64,000 nucleotides of DNA from Ruminococcaceae bacterium FB2012. Lineage in GTDB: Bacteria > Bacillota > Clostridia > Oscillospirales > Ruminococcaceae. The position numbers and the translations under genes were made by a program. Positions within the stretch are counted from its first letter, which is position 1; every line of letters begins with the position of its first letter. The stretch covers positions 1-64,000 of the forward strand of contig FMXS01000007.1 in NCBI GenBank assembly GCA_900104495.1, given 5' to 3'. The notes under the pieces are model-generated. The model did no database searches and was not told the origin of the DNA. It saw only the letters and a program-made list of their open reading frames with translations. Shown here piece after piece: positions 33,276 through 42,100 of this stretch.

Positions 33276-34535
33276 TTATTCCTCCGCTTCGGGAGCAGAG
33301 CCTTCCCCGCGCTTTCTGAGCTTTCTTTTCTCCAAAGCGGAGACCACTATCGCGCAGGAGGCGTCGCCGGTGATGTTGACGGTGGTCCTTCCCATATCGA
33401 AGATGCGGTCAACGCCTGCCACAAGGGCGATGCCCTCCACCGGCAGGCCCACGGACTGGAGCACCATTGCAAGCATTACCATTCCCGCGCCGGGAGCCCC
33501 CGCCGTTCCTATAGATGACACCGTAGCCGTAAGCACAATGGTCATCATCTGCGAGAAGGTGAGGTCTATCCCGAAGCAGGTCGCGATAAAGATACAGCAG
33601 ACGCCTTGATATATCGCGGTGCCGTCCATGTTTATAGTCGCTCCGAGAGGCAGGACGAAGGAGGTTATGCTTTTATCGGCCCCCAGCTTTTCGGCGCATT
33701 CCTCGTTGATAGGGAGCGTCCCCACCGAGGAAGCGGAAGAGAAGGCGAACAGTATCGCCGGGAGCATCTCCTTGAAGAATTTCAAAGGACTTATGCGGGC
33801 GCCCAGTCTGACAGCCGCCGAATACACGGCCACCATATGGAAAAAATACCCGATATAGGCTACCAGGAGAACTCCGGCAAGGGAGCCCAGCACCTCGGGA
33901 CCGTTTTCGGCAATTACGGGGGCGATAAGGCAGAACACGCCCACCGGCGAGAGCTTCACGATCATTTCCATGACCTTCATGAACAGGTCGTTGAGAGTGT
34001 CCACCGGTCGGAGATCAATGTCCTTCTTCTGTTTGAGCATCAGCAGTCCGAAGCCGATAAACAGGCTGGCTACGATGATCTGGAGCATATTTGCCTCCAT
34101 AAAGGGACGGAAGAAATTCGAAGGGAAAATATCCACCAGCACGTCCATAAAGCGTGTGGATTCCGGCGGGTCATAGGAAAGCTCCGAAGTTTGAAGCACC
34201 GGGAAAAGCCCCTTGAACAGATTAGCGACTATCAGCACTATGGTAATTGCAAAGGCGGTGGTCACAAGATAGTAAAGCACCGTTTTCAGCCCTATGGAGC
34301 CCACCTTCTTGATGTCGCGCATGGATATGACTCCCGCCATGATCGAGAAGAAGACCAGCGGCGTCACGATCCATTTGATAAGGTTCAGAAAAATGGTCCC
34401 GAAGGGTTTTATGTAGGAACTCGCTATCTCCGGGTGCCCCGCGGCGGCAAATATGATGCCCGTGACGATGCCCAGCGCAAGCGCGATAAAGATTATCAGT
34501 GCAAAGGGCAGTTTCCTTCTGTCTGCTTTTTTCAT
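33276..34535 (-). CDS. Dicarboxylate/amino acid:cation symporter (DAACS)
   Basis: 419 residues, eight or so membrane helices plus two re-entrant loops. The signature motifs are SSASSVGTLP (serine-rich hairpin loop, ~265-274), NMDGTA (~302), GTAGAPGAG (~344) and DRIFDMGRTTVNITGD (~379-394). It takes up glutamate, aspartate or C4-dicarboxylates with Na+ or H+. AAGGAGG precedes the ATG. It converges with the 172-aa gene on its 3' side; a TATAAT promoter lies near 34570. Confidence 0.92.
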   Translation of the reverse strand: MKKADRRKLPFALIIFIALALGIVTGIIFAAAGHPEIASSYIKPFGTIFLNLIKWIVTPLVFFSIMAGVISMRDIKKVGSIGLKTVLYYLVTTAFAITIVLIVANLFKGLFPVLQTSELSYDPPESTRFMDVLVDIFPSNFFRPFMEANMLQIIVASLFIGFGLLMLKQKKDIDLRPVDTLNDLFMKVMEMIVKLSPVGVFCLIAPVIAENGPEVLGSLAGVLLVAYIGYFFHMVAVYSAAVRLGARISPLKFFKEMLPAILFAFSSASSVGTLPINEECAEKLGADKSITSFVLPLGATINMDGTAIYQGVCCIFIATCFGIDLTFSQMMTIVLTATVSSIGTAGAPGAGMVMLAMVLQSVGLPVEGIALVAGVDRIFDMGRTTVNITGDASCAIVVSALEKRKLRKRGEGSAPEAEE

Positions 34536-34699
34536 GGCAAGGCCTCCTTTTTAGACTGTTTATTATATTATAGCATCTGTTCGGCAAAAAGAAAAGCTTT
34601 TTTGAAAAAATACATAATTTTTTGTGTAATTTGCCCGTACATTTCCGACACAGAACAGGGACTATCCTGACGAAAGCCGTCGGACAGGGCGCGGGTCAG

Positions 34700-34728
34700 T
34701 TGACAAACCCCGGCTTCGGTGGTATAAT
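34700..34728 (+). promoter_or_regulatory. Promoter of lipoprotein gene
   Basis: TTGACA (34700-34705), 17 bases, TATAAT (34723-34728): consensus boxes and spacing. Confidence 0.8.
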
Positions 34729-34772
34729 AACTGTCGGCGGTAAACGCCGGATAATACAGGAGGTATGGTAAA

Positions 34773-35348
34773 ATGAAAATGTCTGTTATCGCAAAGACTG
34801 CGGCACTGATGATAGCCGCATCCATGACGCTGGGCCTTGCGGCCTGCGGAGGCAGCGACAGTTCCTCCAAGAGCACTGCCGAGTCCGCGGCGGAGTCCGC
34901 AGCTGAGTCTGCGGCTGAGGCTCCTGCCGAGACCGAGTCCAAGGCCGAAGAGCTCAAGGGCGCGGAGCAGAGCTGGGGCAATTTCACCGTAAACGTTCCC
35001 GACGGCTGGAAGCTCAAGGGCGGCGACGTTCTGGACGAGAGCAATCCCGACAAGGTAGCGGTGAAGAAGTCCGACTTCTCCTACATCGAGATCAAGATCG
35101 AGAAGGAAGAAGTTCAGAAGCAGCAGTACGAGTACAACAAGAAGACCTACACCATGAATCAGAAGGATCTTCCCGCCACCACCATTGCGGGCATCGAGTG
35201 GAACGGCTTTGAATACGGCAACGAGCTCAATCCCGGCTACGAGCTTTACGGCAGCTCCAACGGCAAGTTCCTGAGAGTTTCCGGCGTAGGCTTCACCTTT
35301 GACAGCGCACAGACCAAGTTCGTTCTGGAATCGCTGAAGCTGAAATAA
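34773..35348 (+). CDS. Lipoprotein with Ala/Glu/Ser linker
   Basis: 191 residues. The lipobox LGLAACGG has Cys at ~29. A repetitive linker (residues 34-55) is built from AESA units, followed by a ~130-residue beta-rich domain beginning WGNFTVNVPDGWKL. The linker style is shared with the GH5 lipoprotein at 58.3 kb. Surface role unknown; the domain resembles PsbP-like or similar uncharacterised lipoprotein domains. A terminator follows at 35362-35390. Confidence 0.8.
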   Translation: MKMSVIAKTAALMIAASMTLGLAACGGSDSSSKSTAESAAESAAESAAEAPAETESKAEELKGAEQSWGNFTVNVPDGWKLKGGDVLDESNPDKVAVKKSDFSYIEIKIEKEEVQKQQYEYNKKTYTMNQKDLPATTIAGIEWNGFEYGNELNPGYELYGSSNGKFLRVSGVGFTFDSAQTKFVLESLKLK

Positions 35349-35361
35349 TAGGCACGACCAC

Positions 35362-35390
35362 AAAAGGGTATCCCTCGCGGATACCCTTTT
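35362..35390. terminator. Bidirectional terminator
   Basis: Perfect 12-bp arms AAAAGGGTATCC/GGATACCCTTTT between convergent genes. Confidence 0.85.
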
Positions 35391-35404
35391 GTTGACCGAA
35401 GATG

Positions 35405-35947
35405 TCATCGAAACCACTTGTCCGCAGGCGTGGGCTCCGGGAAGCCCCAATCTTCGGGGACGTCCCTTGCAGTGCGGATGAAGCCGTTCTTTTCCAGCAC
35501 CCGCGCAGAGGCGGTGTTGGCAGGCATGGTGCTGGCAGTGACGATCTCAGTGTCTGTGCGGGAAAACAGCCAGTCTATCATCAGCCCCACCGTCTCCGTG
35601 GCGATGCCCTTCCCCCAGCATTTCCGAAGCAGCCTGTACCCGATGCAGGTCTTGCGGATGCTGTCCTTGAAGCCGTAAAATTCCGCCAGCCCGCAGAATC
35701 TCCGCTCCGGCTTTTCAAAGACTCCGAGTATCAGCGACTCCTTGTTACGGAACAGCTCGCCGTAAAGGCCGTCTACCACCTTTTTCAGATCGTCGGTCTG
35801 TCTCTCGTACAGGAACGTGGGCAGATAGCGGTAGACCGTCTCGTCTCCCGCCAGTTCCTCCAGCCCGGGTATATCGCTGGATGTAAGCCTGTCAAGCAGG
35901 ATATGCTCCCCTTCGATACGGGGGATGCTGTCAAATAGCTTTTCCAT
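35405..35947 (-). CDS. GNAT acetyltransferase (RimJ/RimL-like)
   Basis: 180 residues. The RimJ/RimL-like pattern is clear: IEGEHILLDRLTSSDI, an IGYRLLRKCWGKGIATE acetyl-CoA loop (about 101-117, G/K-x-G-x-A), and a final NTASARVLEKNGF. It transfers acetyl from acetyl-CoA to an amine; the substrate is unknown. A minus promoter TTGACA-17-TAATAT lies upstream at about 36013-36042. Single gene. Confidence 0.85.
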   Translation of the reverse strand: MEKLFDSIPRIEGEHILLDRLTSSDIPGLEELAGDETVYRYLPTFLYERQTDDLKKVVDGLYGELFRNKESLILGVFEKPERRFCGLAEFYGFKDSIRKTCIGYRLLRKCWGKGIATETVGLMIDWLFSRTDTEIVTASTMPANTASARVLEKNGFIRTARDVPEDWGFPEPTPADKWFR

Positions 35948-36107
35948 GGTCCGTCCTTTGCGTTCTGATATTTCTCACCGCCGGGATGCTGTCCCCGCAG
36001 TCCTGCTTTGATATTAGCACACCAAAGGCTTTTTGTCAATCGCTCCCGGCGCTTGACGCGGCGGCGCTTATGTGATATGATTAGCATAACAAAGGAGGGT
36101 GAAGGCT

Positions 36108-36719
36108 TTGCTTGTATATCTTTTCGATGACTTGGACAGCATCTCGGACGACGAACTCTCCCGGCTTATTTCGCTCCTGCCGGAGGAAAGACGGCGCAAG
36201 GCTCTGCGTTACCGTTTCCGCCGGGACAGGCTTGCCTGCGCTGTCGCCTATATGCTGCTGAAACACGCTCTCCGAAGCCGGGGCATAGGCAGTTTCGCCT
36301 TTGCGGAAGCTCCCGGAGGCAAACCCTTCCTGCCCGATCATCCCGGGGTGCATTTCAATCTGAGCCACAGCGTCAGCGGATGCGTCTGCGCCCTCTCCGA
36401 CCGTGAAGTCGGGATAGATATACAGGACATCGCCCAAGTTAGAGAAAATGTCCTGCGCCTTGTCTGCTGCGAAAGCGAGCTTGCCGCCATAGCCGCCTCC
36501 GATGACCCGGACCGTGAATTCACCCGTATCTGGTGCATGAAGGAGGCCTATCTGAAAATGCTCGGCACCGGCATCACCGGCGGTTTGAAAGCCACGGACA
36601 CATCAGCGCTGAAAAACCTAACGGTCCTTGACCGCGGCGGATACATCATCGCGGCTTCATCCGAGGAAGCGGAAGATGTCACGCTGATGCATACGGGTCT
36701 TGAAGATCTGTTAAAGTAA
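36108..36719 (+). CDS. 4'-phosphopantetheinyl transferase (Sfp-type)
   Basis: 203 residues. Motifs: FNLSHS (~82-87), VGIDIQD (~102-108, Mg-binding Asp) and WCMKEAYLKMLGTG (~143-156). The start is TTG, nine bases after GGAGG; a GTG at 36099 directly abuts the ribosome site and is unlikely. The enzyme transfers phosphopantetheine from CoA to carrier domains, most obviously the two PCPs of the NRPS 3 kb away. It has its own promoter TTGACG-17-TATGAT. AcpS-type activation of fatty acid ACP is less likely at this size. Confidence 0.88.
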   Translation: MLVYLFDDLDSISDDELSRLISLLPEERRRKALRYRFRRDRLACAVAYMLLKHALRSRGIGSFAFAEAPGGKPFLPDHPGVHFNLSHSVSGCVCALSDREVGIDIQDIAQVRENVLRLVCCESELAAIAASDDPDREFTRIWCMKEAYLKMLGTGITGGLKATDTSALKNLTVLDRGGYIIAASSEEAEDVTLMHTGLEDLLK

Positions 36720-36750
36720 CAGCCCCTCCGTCAGGAAGGGCTGTGATTTT

Positions 36751-38712
36751 TTATAAGGGAAAGGTCATGTTGATGATGTTTTTCTCCCCGATGCGGGAAT
36801 AACGGACCGTCCGGGCGATCTGCGTGACCATTCTGATGCCCATGCCGCCCTGATCGTATTCGTCAAAGTCCTTTTCCGAGGGCATTTCCGCCAGCGGGTC
36901 GAAGGACTTGCCGCCGTCCTCGAAGCGGACGGCAAGACTGTCGGGGCTGCGGCTCATAAGCACACCGATGCTTTCGGTCCCGGAATACTCCAGAATGTTG
37001 ACGAATATCTCCTCGCAGGCGAGAGCGATCCTGCGCTTGCTTTCCGAGTCGGAGACAAGCTCCAGCAGCATTTCCCGCATCCTGCCGAGAGAGGGCATTT
37101 CCGGCGGGAGTTCCTCCCGGACTGTCCTGTCATCGGTGGTGTATTTCAAGGACAAAAGCGTGATGTCATCCGACTGCTCGCAGCCCTCGGAGAAGCTCCT
37201 CACGGCTTCGGTGACCGAAAGAGCGGTCTGCTCTGCGGTCCCTGCGGAAACAGCTTTAAGCAGCCGATTCTCACCGAACATTTCTCTGTTATGCGAAACG
37301 GCCTCGGTGACGCCGTCGGTGTAGACGGTGATGCTGCTGCCGTTTTCAAGCAGCGTCATCTCGTTGACTATCCCGGCATCCTCAAAGAGCCCGAGAGCAA
37401 TGCCCGCTTCCGGCCGGATGAAGTGTTTGCCGCTGCCGTCGGCGGCCAGCGGATAAGTATGCCCCGCATTGGCGTAAACGAACTCCCCTGTTTTCGGGTC
37501 AAGGACTGCGGCAAAAACGGTAACGAACATCCCTTCGGGGTTCTCGGCGCAAAGCTCGTCGTTGGCGGAATTGAGGGCGGCGGCGGGGTCAAGCCCCGAA
37601 CGCAGCCGGCCCTTGATGATGTTTTTTGCCATAGCCATAAACAGCGCCGCCGCGATGCCCTTTCCGGAAACGTCGGCGATAACGGCGCAGACTCTGCCGT
37701 CGGCTTCAAAGCAGTCGTAGAAATCGCCCCCTACCTCTTTGGCGGGGCAGGCGCTTGCATAAAGCTCAAAGCCCCTTCCGGAGAGAGTGAAGCTCCGGGG
37801 CACCATTCCGGTCTGTATGCTGCGGGCGATATTCAGCTCCGCTGCTGTTCTGGCTCTCTCATCAGACATAGCGCGAAGGTTGCGGATGTATCCGGTTATG
37901 TCAGACGAGAGCTTCGCAAAGGAGTTGTTTATCTCCTCGATCTCGTAATAGGATCTTATATCCGGCTTGGTATGCTCTGTTTCGGGGTCAAAGGAATTCA
38001 TCTGCCGGGCAATGAGCTTGATCGGGCTGAATATCTTTTTTCTCAGCACAAGAAGGAAGATGACCAGCACAGCGATCAGAACCGAGGTCACGATAAGCAC
38101 CGTCCGGATCACATAGCCCAAGGCTTCCCTGTTCATCGCGGTAATGTCGTAATCAATGCCCGCTATCAGCGGCACGTTCCCGTCTGCGTCATACACCGGG
38201 AAATAATAGGTAAGCTCGCTGCCGAATTCGTTGTTCAGTATTTCCGGACCGGAAAATTCGCCGTCGAGGGCCTTGTCTATGAAGCTGCGTTCTCCTATAT
38301 CCACGGAGGTCCCGTAGCCTCGCTCACGGCTTACCGTCGCATCCTCTTCCTCGTCGGCTGCGGCTATCATTACGTAGGTGATCTTGTCGTCATTGTGATC
38401 GGCGCGGAACAGGTAGATGTAATCAATACCCGACGAAACGCACATAGTCCTGAGGTATCCTCTGTATGATTCGTAGACGGTATTGTCTTCATTCTCTTTG
38501 TATTCAAGAACGGCGAGGTCAAGATACTGCATCGACTCAGTGAAGTATCCCTTGAACCTCTCGGCGCTTTTCCCCGTGTTTTCCAAGGTAAAGCGGTTGT
38601 AATAGATGCCGGAAAACAGCGTCAGCAGGCCTGCCGTCAGGATTATCAGAACTGCGGCTGCTGCCGCAATGCTGCGCTGAGCATACTTCGGGTGTCCGCT
38701 CTTTCGCTTCAT
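36751..38712 (-). CDS. SpoIIE-type phosphatase with sensor and RsbW-like ATPase domain
   Basis: 653 residues. TM1 (~14-36), an extracellular sensor (~38-200, CACHE-like), TM2 (~202-224), a HAMP-like linker, PP2C/SpoIIE phosphatase (~310-505; EVGGDFYDCF, VIADVSGKGIAAALFMA, metal Asp residues present) and a C-terminal HATPase_c_2 domain (~530-653; ACEEIFVNILEY, GGMGIRM). It should dephosphorylate the STAS protein encoded just upstream, while the fused kinase-like domain could rephosphorylate it. The start overlaps the STAS stop by ATGA. Transcribed divergently from the NRPS. Confidence 0.9.
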   Translation of the reverse strand: MKRKSGHPKYAQRSIAAAAAVLIILTAGLLTLFSGIYYNRFTLENTGKSAERFKGYFTESMQYLDLAVLEYKENEDNTVYESYRGYLRTMCVSSGIDYIYLFRADHNDDKITYVMIAAADEEEDATVSRERGYGTSVDIGERSFIDKALDGEFSGPEILNNEFGSELTYYFPVYDADGNVPLIAGIDYDITAMNREALGYVIRTVLIVTSVLIAVLVIFLLVLRKKIFSPIKLIARQMNSFDPETEHTKPDIRSYYEIEEINNSFAKLSSDITGYIRNLRAMSDERARTAAELNIARSIQTGMVPRSFTLSGRGFELYASACPAKEVGGDFYDCFEADGRVCAVIADVSGKGIAAALFMAMAKNIIKGRLRSGLDPAAALNSANDELCAENPEGMFVTVFAAVLDPKTGEFVYANAGHTYPLAADGSGKHFIRPEAGIALGLFEDAGIVNEMTLLENGSSITVYTDGVTEAVSHNREMFGENRLLKAVSAGTAEQTALSVTEAVRSFSEGCEQSDDITLLSLKYTTDDRTVREELPPEMPSLGRMREMLLELVSDSESKRRIALACEEIFVNILEYSGTESIGVLMSRSPDSLAVRFEDGGKSFDPLAEMPSEKDFDEYDQGGMGIRMVTQIARTVRYSRIGEKNIINMTFPL

Positions 38713-38999
38713 ACGATGTTGAGCCGCTTGTCAAAGCCCGTCATTCTGAAAACGTCAAGTATCTCCACGGAGGCGTTTTTCACGGTGAGGGCGCCGTTCA
38801 TCTGCTTGTGAGCGACAACGACAAGGCGCAGCCCCGCCGAAGAGATATACTCCAGCTTTTCCATATCGAAGGTCAGCTCCTTCACTTCGCTGCCGAGGGC
38901 GTCGAGCTCCTTTTTAAGCTCTGCGGAAGCGGGAGTGTCCAGCCAGCCTTCAAGCTTCAGAACGGCACTGCTGCCGCTGATCTCCTTTGTGATCGTCAT
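38709..38999 (-). CDS. STAS anti-sigma factor antagonist
   Basis: 96 residues, SpoIIAA/RsbV-like. The phosphorylatable serine is in KLEYISSAGLRLV (~49-61). It would switch partners between an ATPase (anti-sigma or fused domain) and its target depending on phosphorylation. GGAAAGGAAGG precedes the ATG. Its minus promoter (TTGAAA-17-TAGAAT) sits back to back with the NRPS promoter, so both could be controlled together. Confidence 0.9.
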   Translation of the reverse strand: MTITKEISGSSAVLKLEGWLDTPASAELKKELDALGSEVKELTFDMEKLEYISSAGLRLVVVAHKQMNGALTVKNASVEILDVFRMTGFDKRLNIV

Positions 39000-39114
39000 G
39001 ATGATCCTTCCTTTCCTGAAATAATTTCAAGATTATTCTATCATATTATATCCTTGATTTCAAGTCATTATTGCAAATTGTGACATTATGGCACATTTTT
39101 TGTGAAGAATTCTA

Positions 39115-39143
39115 TTGAAAATTTACATTTTTTATGATATAAT
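39115..39143 (+). promoter_or_regulatory. NRPS promoter
   Basis: TTGAAA (39115-39120), 17 bases, TATAAT (39138-39143). An in-frame TTG start coincides with the -35 box, so translation must begin downstream at 39184. Confidence 0.8.
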
Positions 39144-39183
39144 TAGTGATACAGTTTTAAACTATTCTCACGGAGGGCTGAAT

Positions 39184-42100
39184 ATGAACAGGATACTTTC
39201 GATCATCGGCAGAAACATCGCAGAGCGCCCCCGGCATACCGCATTGAAGGATACGGAAGGCGGCTGCCTTACTTATAAAGAACTGGATGTCCTCGCCCGC
39301 AGGATCGCCGCAAGGCTCATAAGGCAAGGCACAAAGCCCGGAGACTGCGTAACGGTGGAGCTTCCCCGGAGCCTCGGATATATCGCAGCGCTGTTAGGAG
39401 CCTGGTACGCCGGAGCGGCCTATGCTCCCCTTTCGGATGAATACCCCGAGGACAGGCTGGCTTACATCCGGGAGAACTGCTCCGCGTCGGCGGTGATAGA
39501 CGAAAGATTCATGCGCGGCATCGAGCTGGAACAGCCGTCGGACGCTCCCATTGTTCAAGGAGAGACCGACCCCGCGGTCATCATCTACACCTCCGGCTCC
39601 ACAGGCAGGCCTAAGGGCGTGCTCCACGATTTTTGCAGCGTATACGGTGCGGCGCAGCGCTACGGCAGCCTTATGGGATTTGACGGCAGCTCCGTACAGG
39701 CTTTGGGCGCCTCTCTGACCTTTGTGGCTTCTCTTGACCTGATCTGGTCAACACTCTCCGCAGGCATCACCGGGCTGCTGCTGCCCTTTGAGGTGATACG
39801 GGATCCCGTCCTGCTGGCGGAATGCTTCAAGGACTTCGGCGTGACACAATCCTTCATCAGCCCCAAGGTGCTCCGTATATTCGACGGCAGCGGCACCTGC
39901 CTTAAACGGGTGCTGACGGCCGGCGAGCGCGTCTCCGACGTTTACTCCGAGGACTATGACATCATCTGCTCCTACGGACAGACCGAGACCGCTGGCGCCG
40001 TTCTCGCATTCACCCTTGACCGCAAATACAGCAATACGCCTATCGGCAAAAGCATTGAGGGCGCGTTCGCCTACATCCTCGATGAAAACGGAAAGGCAGC
40101 CGATGAGGGCGAGCTTTGCGTTTCGGGACATTTCGCCTCGGGATATATCGGGCTCCCCGATCAGACGGAAAAGACCTTCGTTCCCAACCCCTATAAAGAA
40201 AGCGACGGCTATGATACCCTTATCCGCACCGGCGACATCGTCCGAAGGGACGAAAACGGCAATATCGTTTATCTCAACCGCCGTGACTGGATGGTCAAGA
40301 TAAACGGCCAGCGTGTGGAGCCCGGCGAGACCGAAGCCGTCATCAGAAGCGTTGAAGGCGTCCGTGAAGCGGCGGTAAGGGACCACAAAAACGCCTACGG
40401 GCAGGTGTACCTTGCGGCTTATTTCGCCGCGGACGAGGCCGTGGACGCGGATTATATCAAAGCCTGCATCTCCGACAAACTGCCGGCGTATATGCTCCCC
40501 GCCTTCTATATCAGACTGGACAGGCTGCCGCTGAACGCCAACGGCAAGCTGGACCGCTCCGCGCTGCTTCCTCCCGAGGCGGGAGATTTCAAGGCGGAGT
40601 ACTCCGCGCCTGTCACCGATATGCAGAAAGCCCTCTGCGCCGCCTTTGAGAAGGTCCTCGGCGTTGAGAACGTGGGCATTGACGATTCCTTCTTCGCTTT
40701 AGGCGGTGATTCTATCCGCTCGGCGGCGCTGGCGGCGGAGTGTCAGGTCTACGGCATCCGCACTGCGGATATCTTTGCCGGCGTTACCCCCCGGGGCATT
40801 GAGAAAGCGGTGCTGAGCAAGGCGGATCATCAAAGGCTCACCCGCAAGGAGAAGCGCGAGACCGTCTATCCCCTTACGCCCTACGAGCGCGGGATGTATA
40901 TCGAGCAGAAGATGTCCCCCGATTCGACGGTCTATCTGCTGAACCTTATCTTTGACATAAAGGGCGCCGACACGGAAAGGACCGTTTCCGCGGTCAAGGC
41001 CGTATTCTCGCTGCACGAAGCCTTCCGCTCACGCTACGCCGAGAGAAACGGCGTCCCCGTAAGGATAGTGACCGAAGATATACCCGAGATCTCGGTTTCG
41101 GCGGCGGAGTCCTGCGAGCAGGCCCGCAAAGACGCCGAAGGCTATGCCGAGCCCTTCGATCTCAGCGCGGGCATACCTGTCCGCACCGTGATATATGAAC
41201 TGCCCGAGGGCGGGCTGCTGCTGCACATCGCGGTGCATCACATCGCCTTTGACGGCGGCTCCTCGGAAACTCTTGTGCGCGAGCTGATCTCCGCTCTGAA
41301 GGGCGAGGAACTCAAAGCCCCCGAACTGGATCTTTCCGATCTTTACGAGCAGAGCCTTTCCGCCGACTATTCCAAGGGCTATGCCTTCTATGACGAAATG
41401 TTCTCCGACGGCGTGCCCGTCACCGATCTGCCCATAAAGGGCAAGCGTCCCAGGGTGCATCCTCTTTCGGACACTCAGATCGACACCGTATACGATACCG
41501 CCGAAACAGCGGCGCTGGACCGTGCCGCAAAGCAATTTGGCGTCACCGAGTTTGAACTGATCTTCGCGGCCGCCGCCCTTACCGCCGCGAAATACACCGC
41601 CTCCGAGGATATAGTCCTCGGCATCCCCACAAATATGCGTCCGGCGGGAGCCGAGAGCGTTATCGGTATGTTCGTCAACACCGCACCCGTAAGAGTGCGC
41701 CCTGTCAGAAATATGCCCTTGGCCGGATATATCCGTTCGGTGGGAGAAGCCGTCCGCAATGTCACCTACGGCGCCGAGCTGCCCTTTGAGGACGTGGTAA
41801 GGAAGTTTGTCAAGCAGAGGGACGAGTCACGAAACCCGATGTTCGATATCAGCGTGAACTATATGAATTTCCCCTCGGACTACGACGACGGCAGCCTGCA
41901 CGTCAGCTTTGACAGCCCTCTCCAGCGGATGAGCCGGGACATCGGCATCATCATCCGCAAGACAAAAGCCGGGCTGAGATCAATGCTCCAGTATTCCTCC
42001 GAGCTTTTCGACAGCACTGCCGCCGAAAACTTCTCGGAGCAGCTCCGGCATACTCTTTCGCTCATAGTTTCCGGCGCAGAGACCGTCCGTGACGCCGCAC

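Noticed and set aside
39115..39183. Longer N-terminus for the NRPS
   Set aside because: Its TTG start coincides with the -35 box; the GGAGGG-led ATG at 39184 fits.
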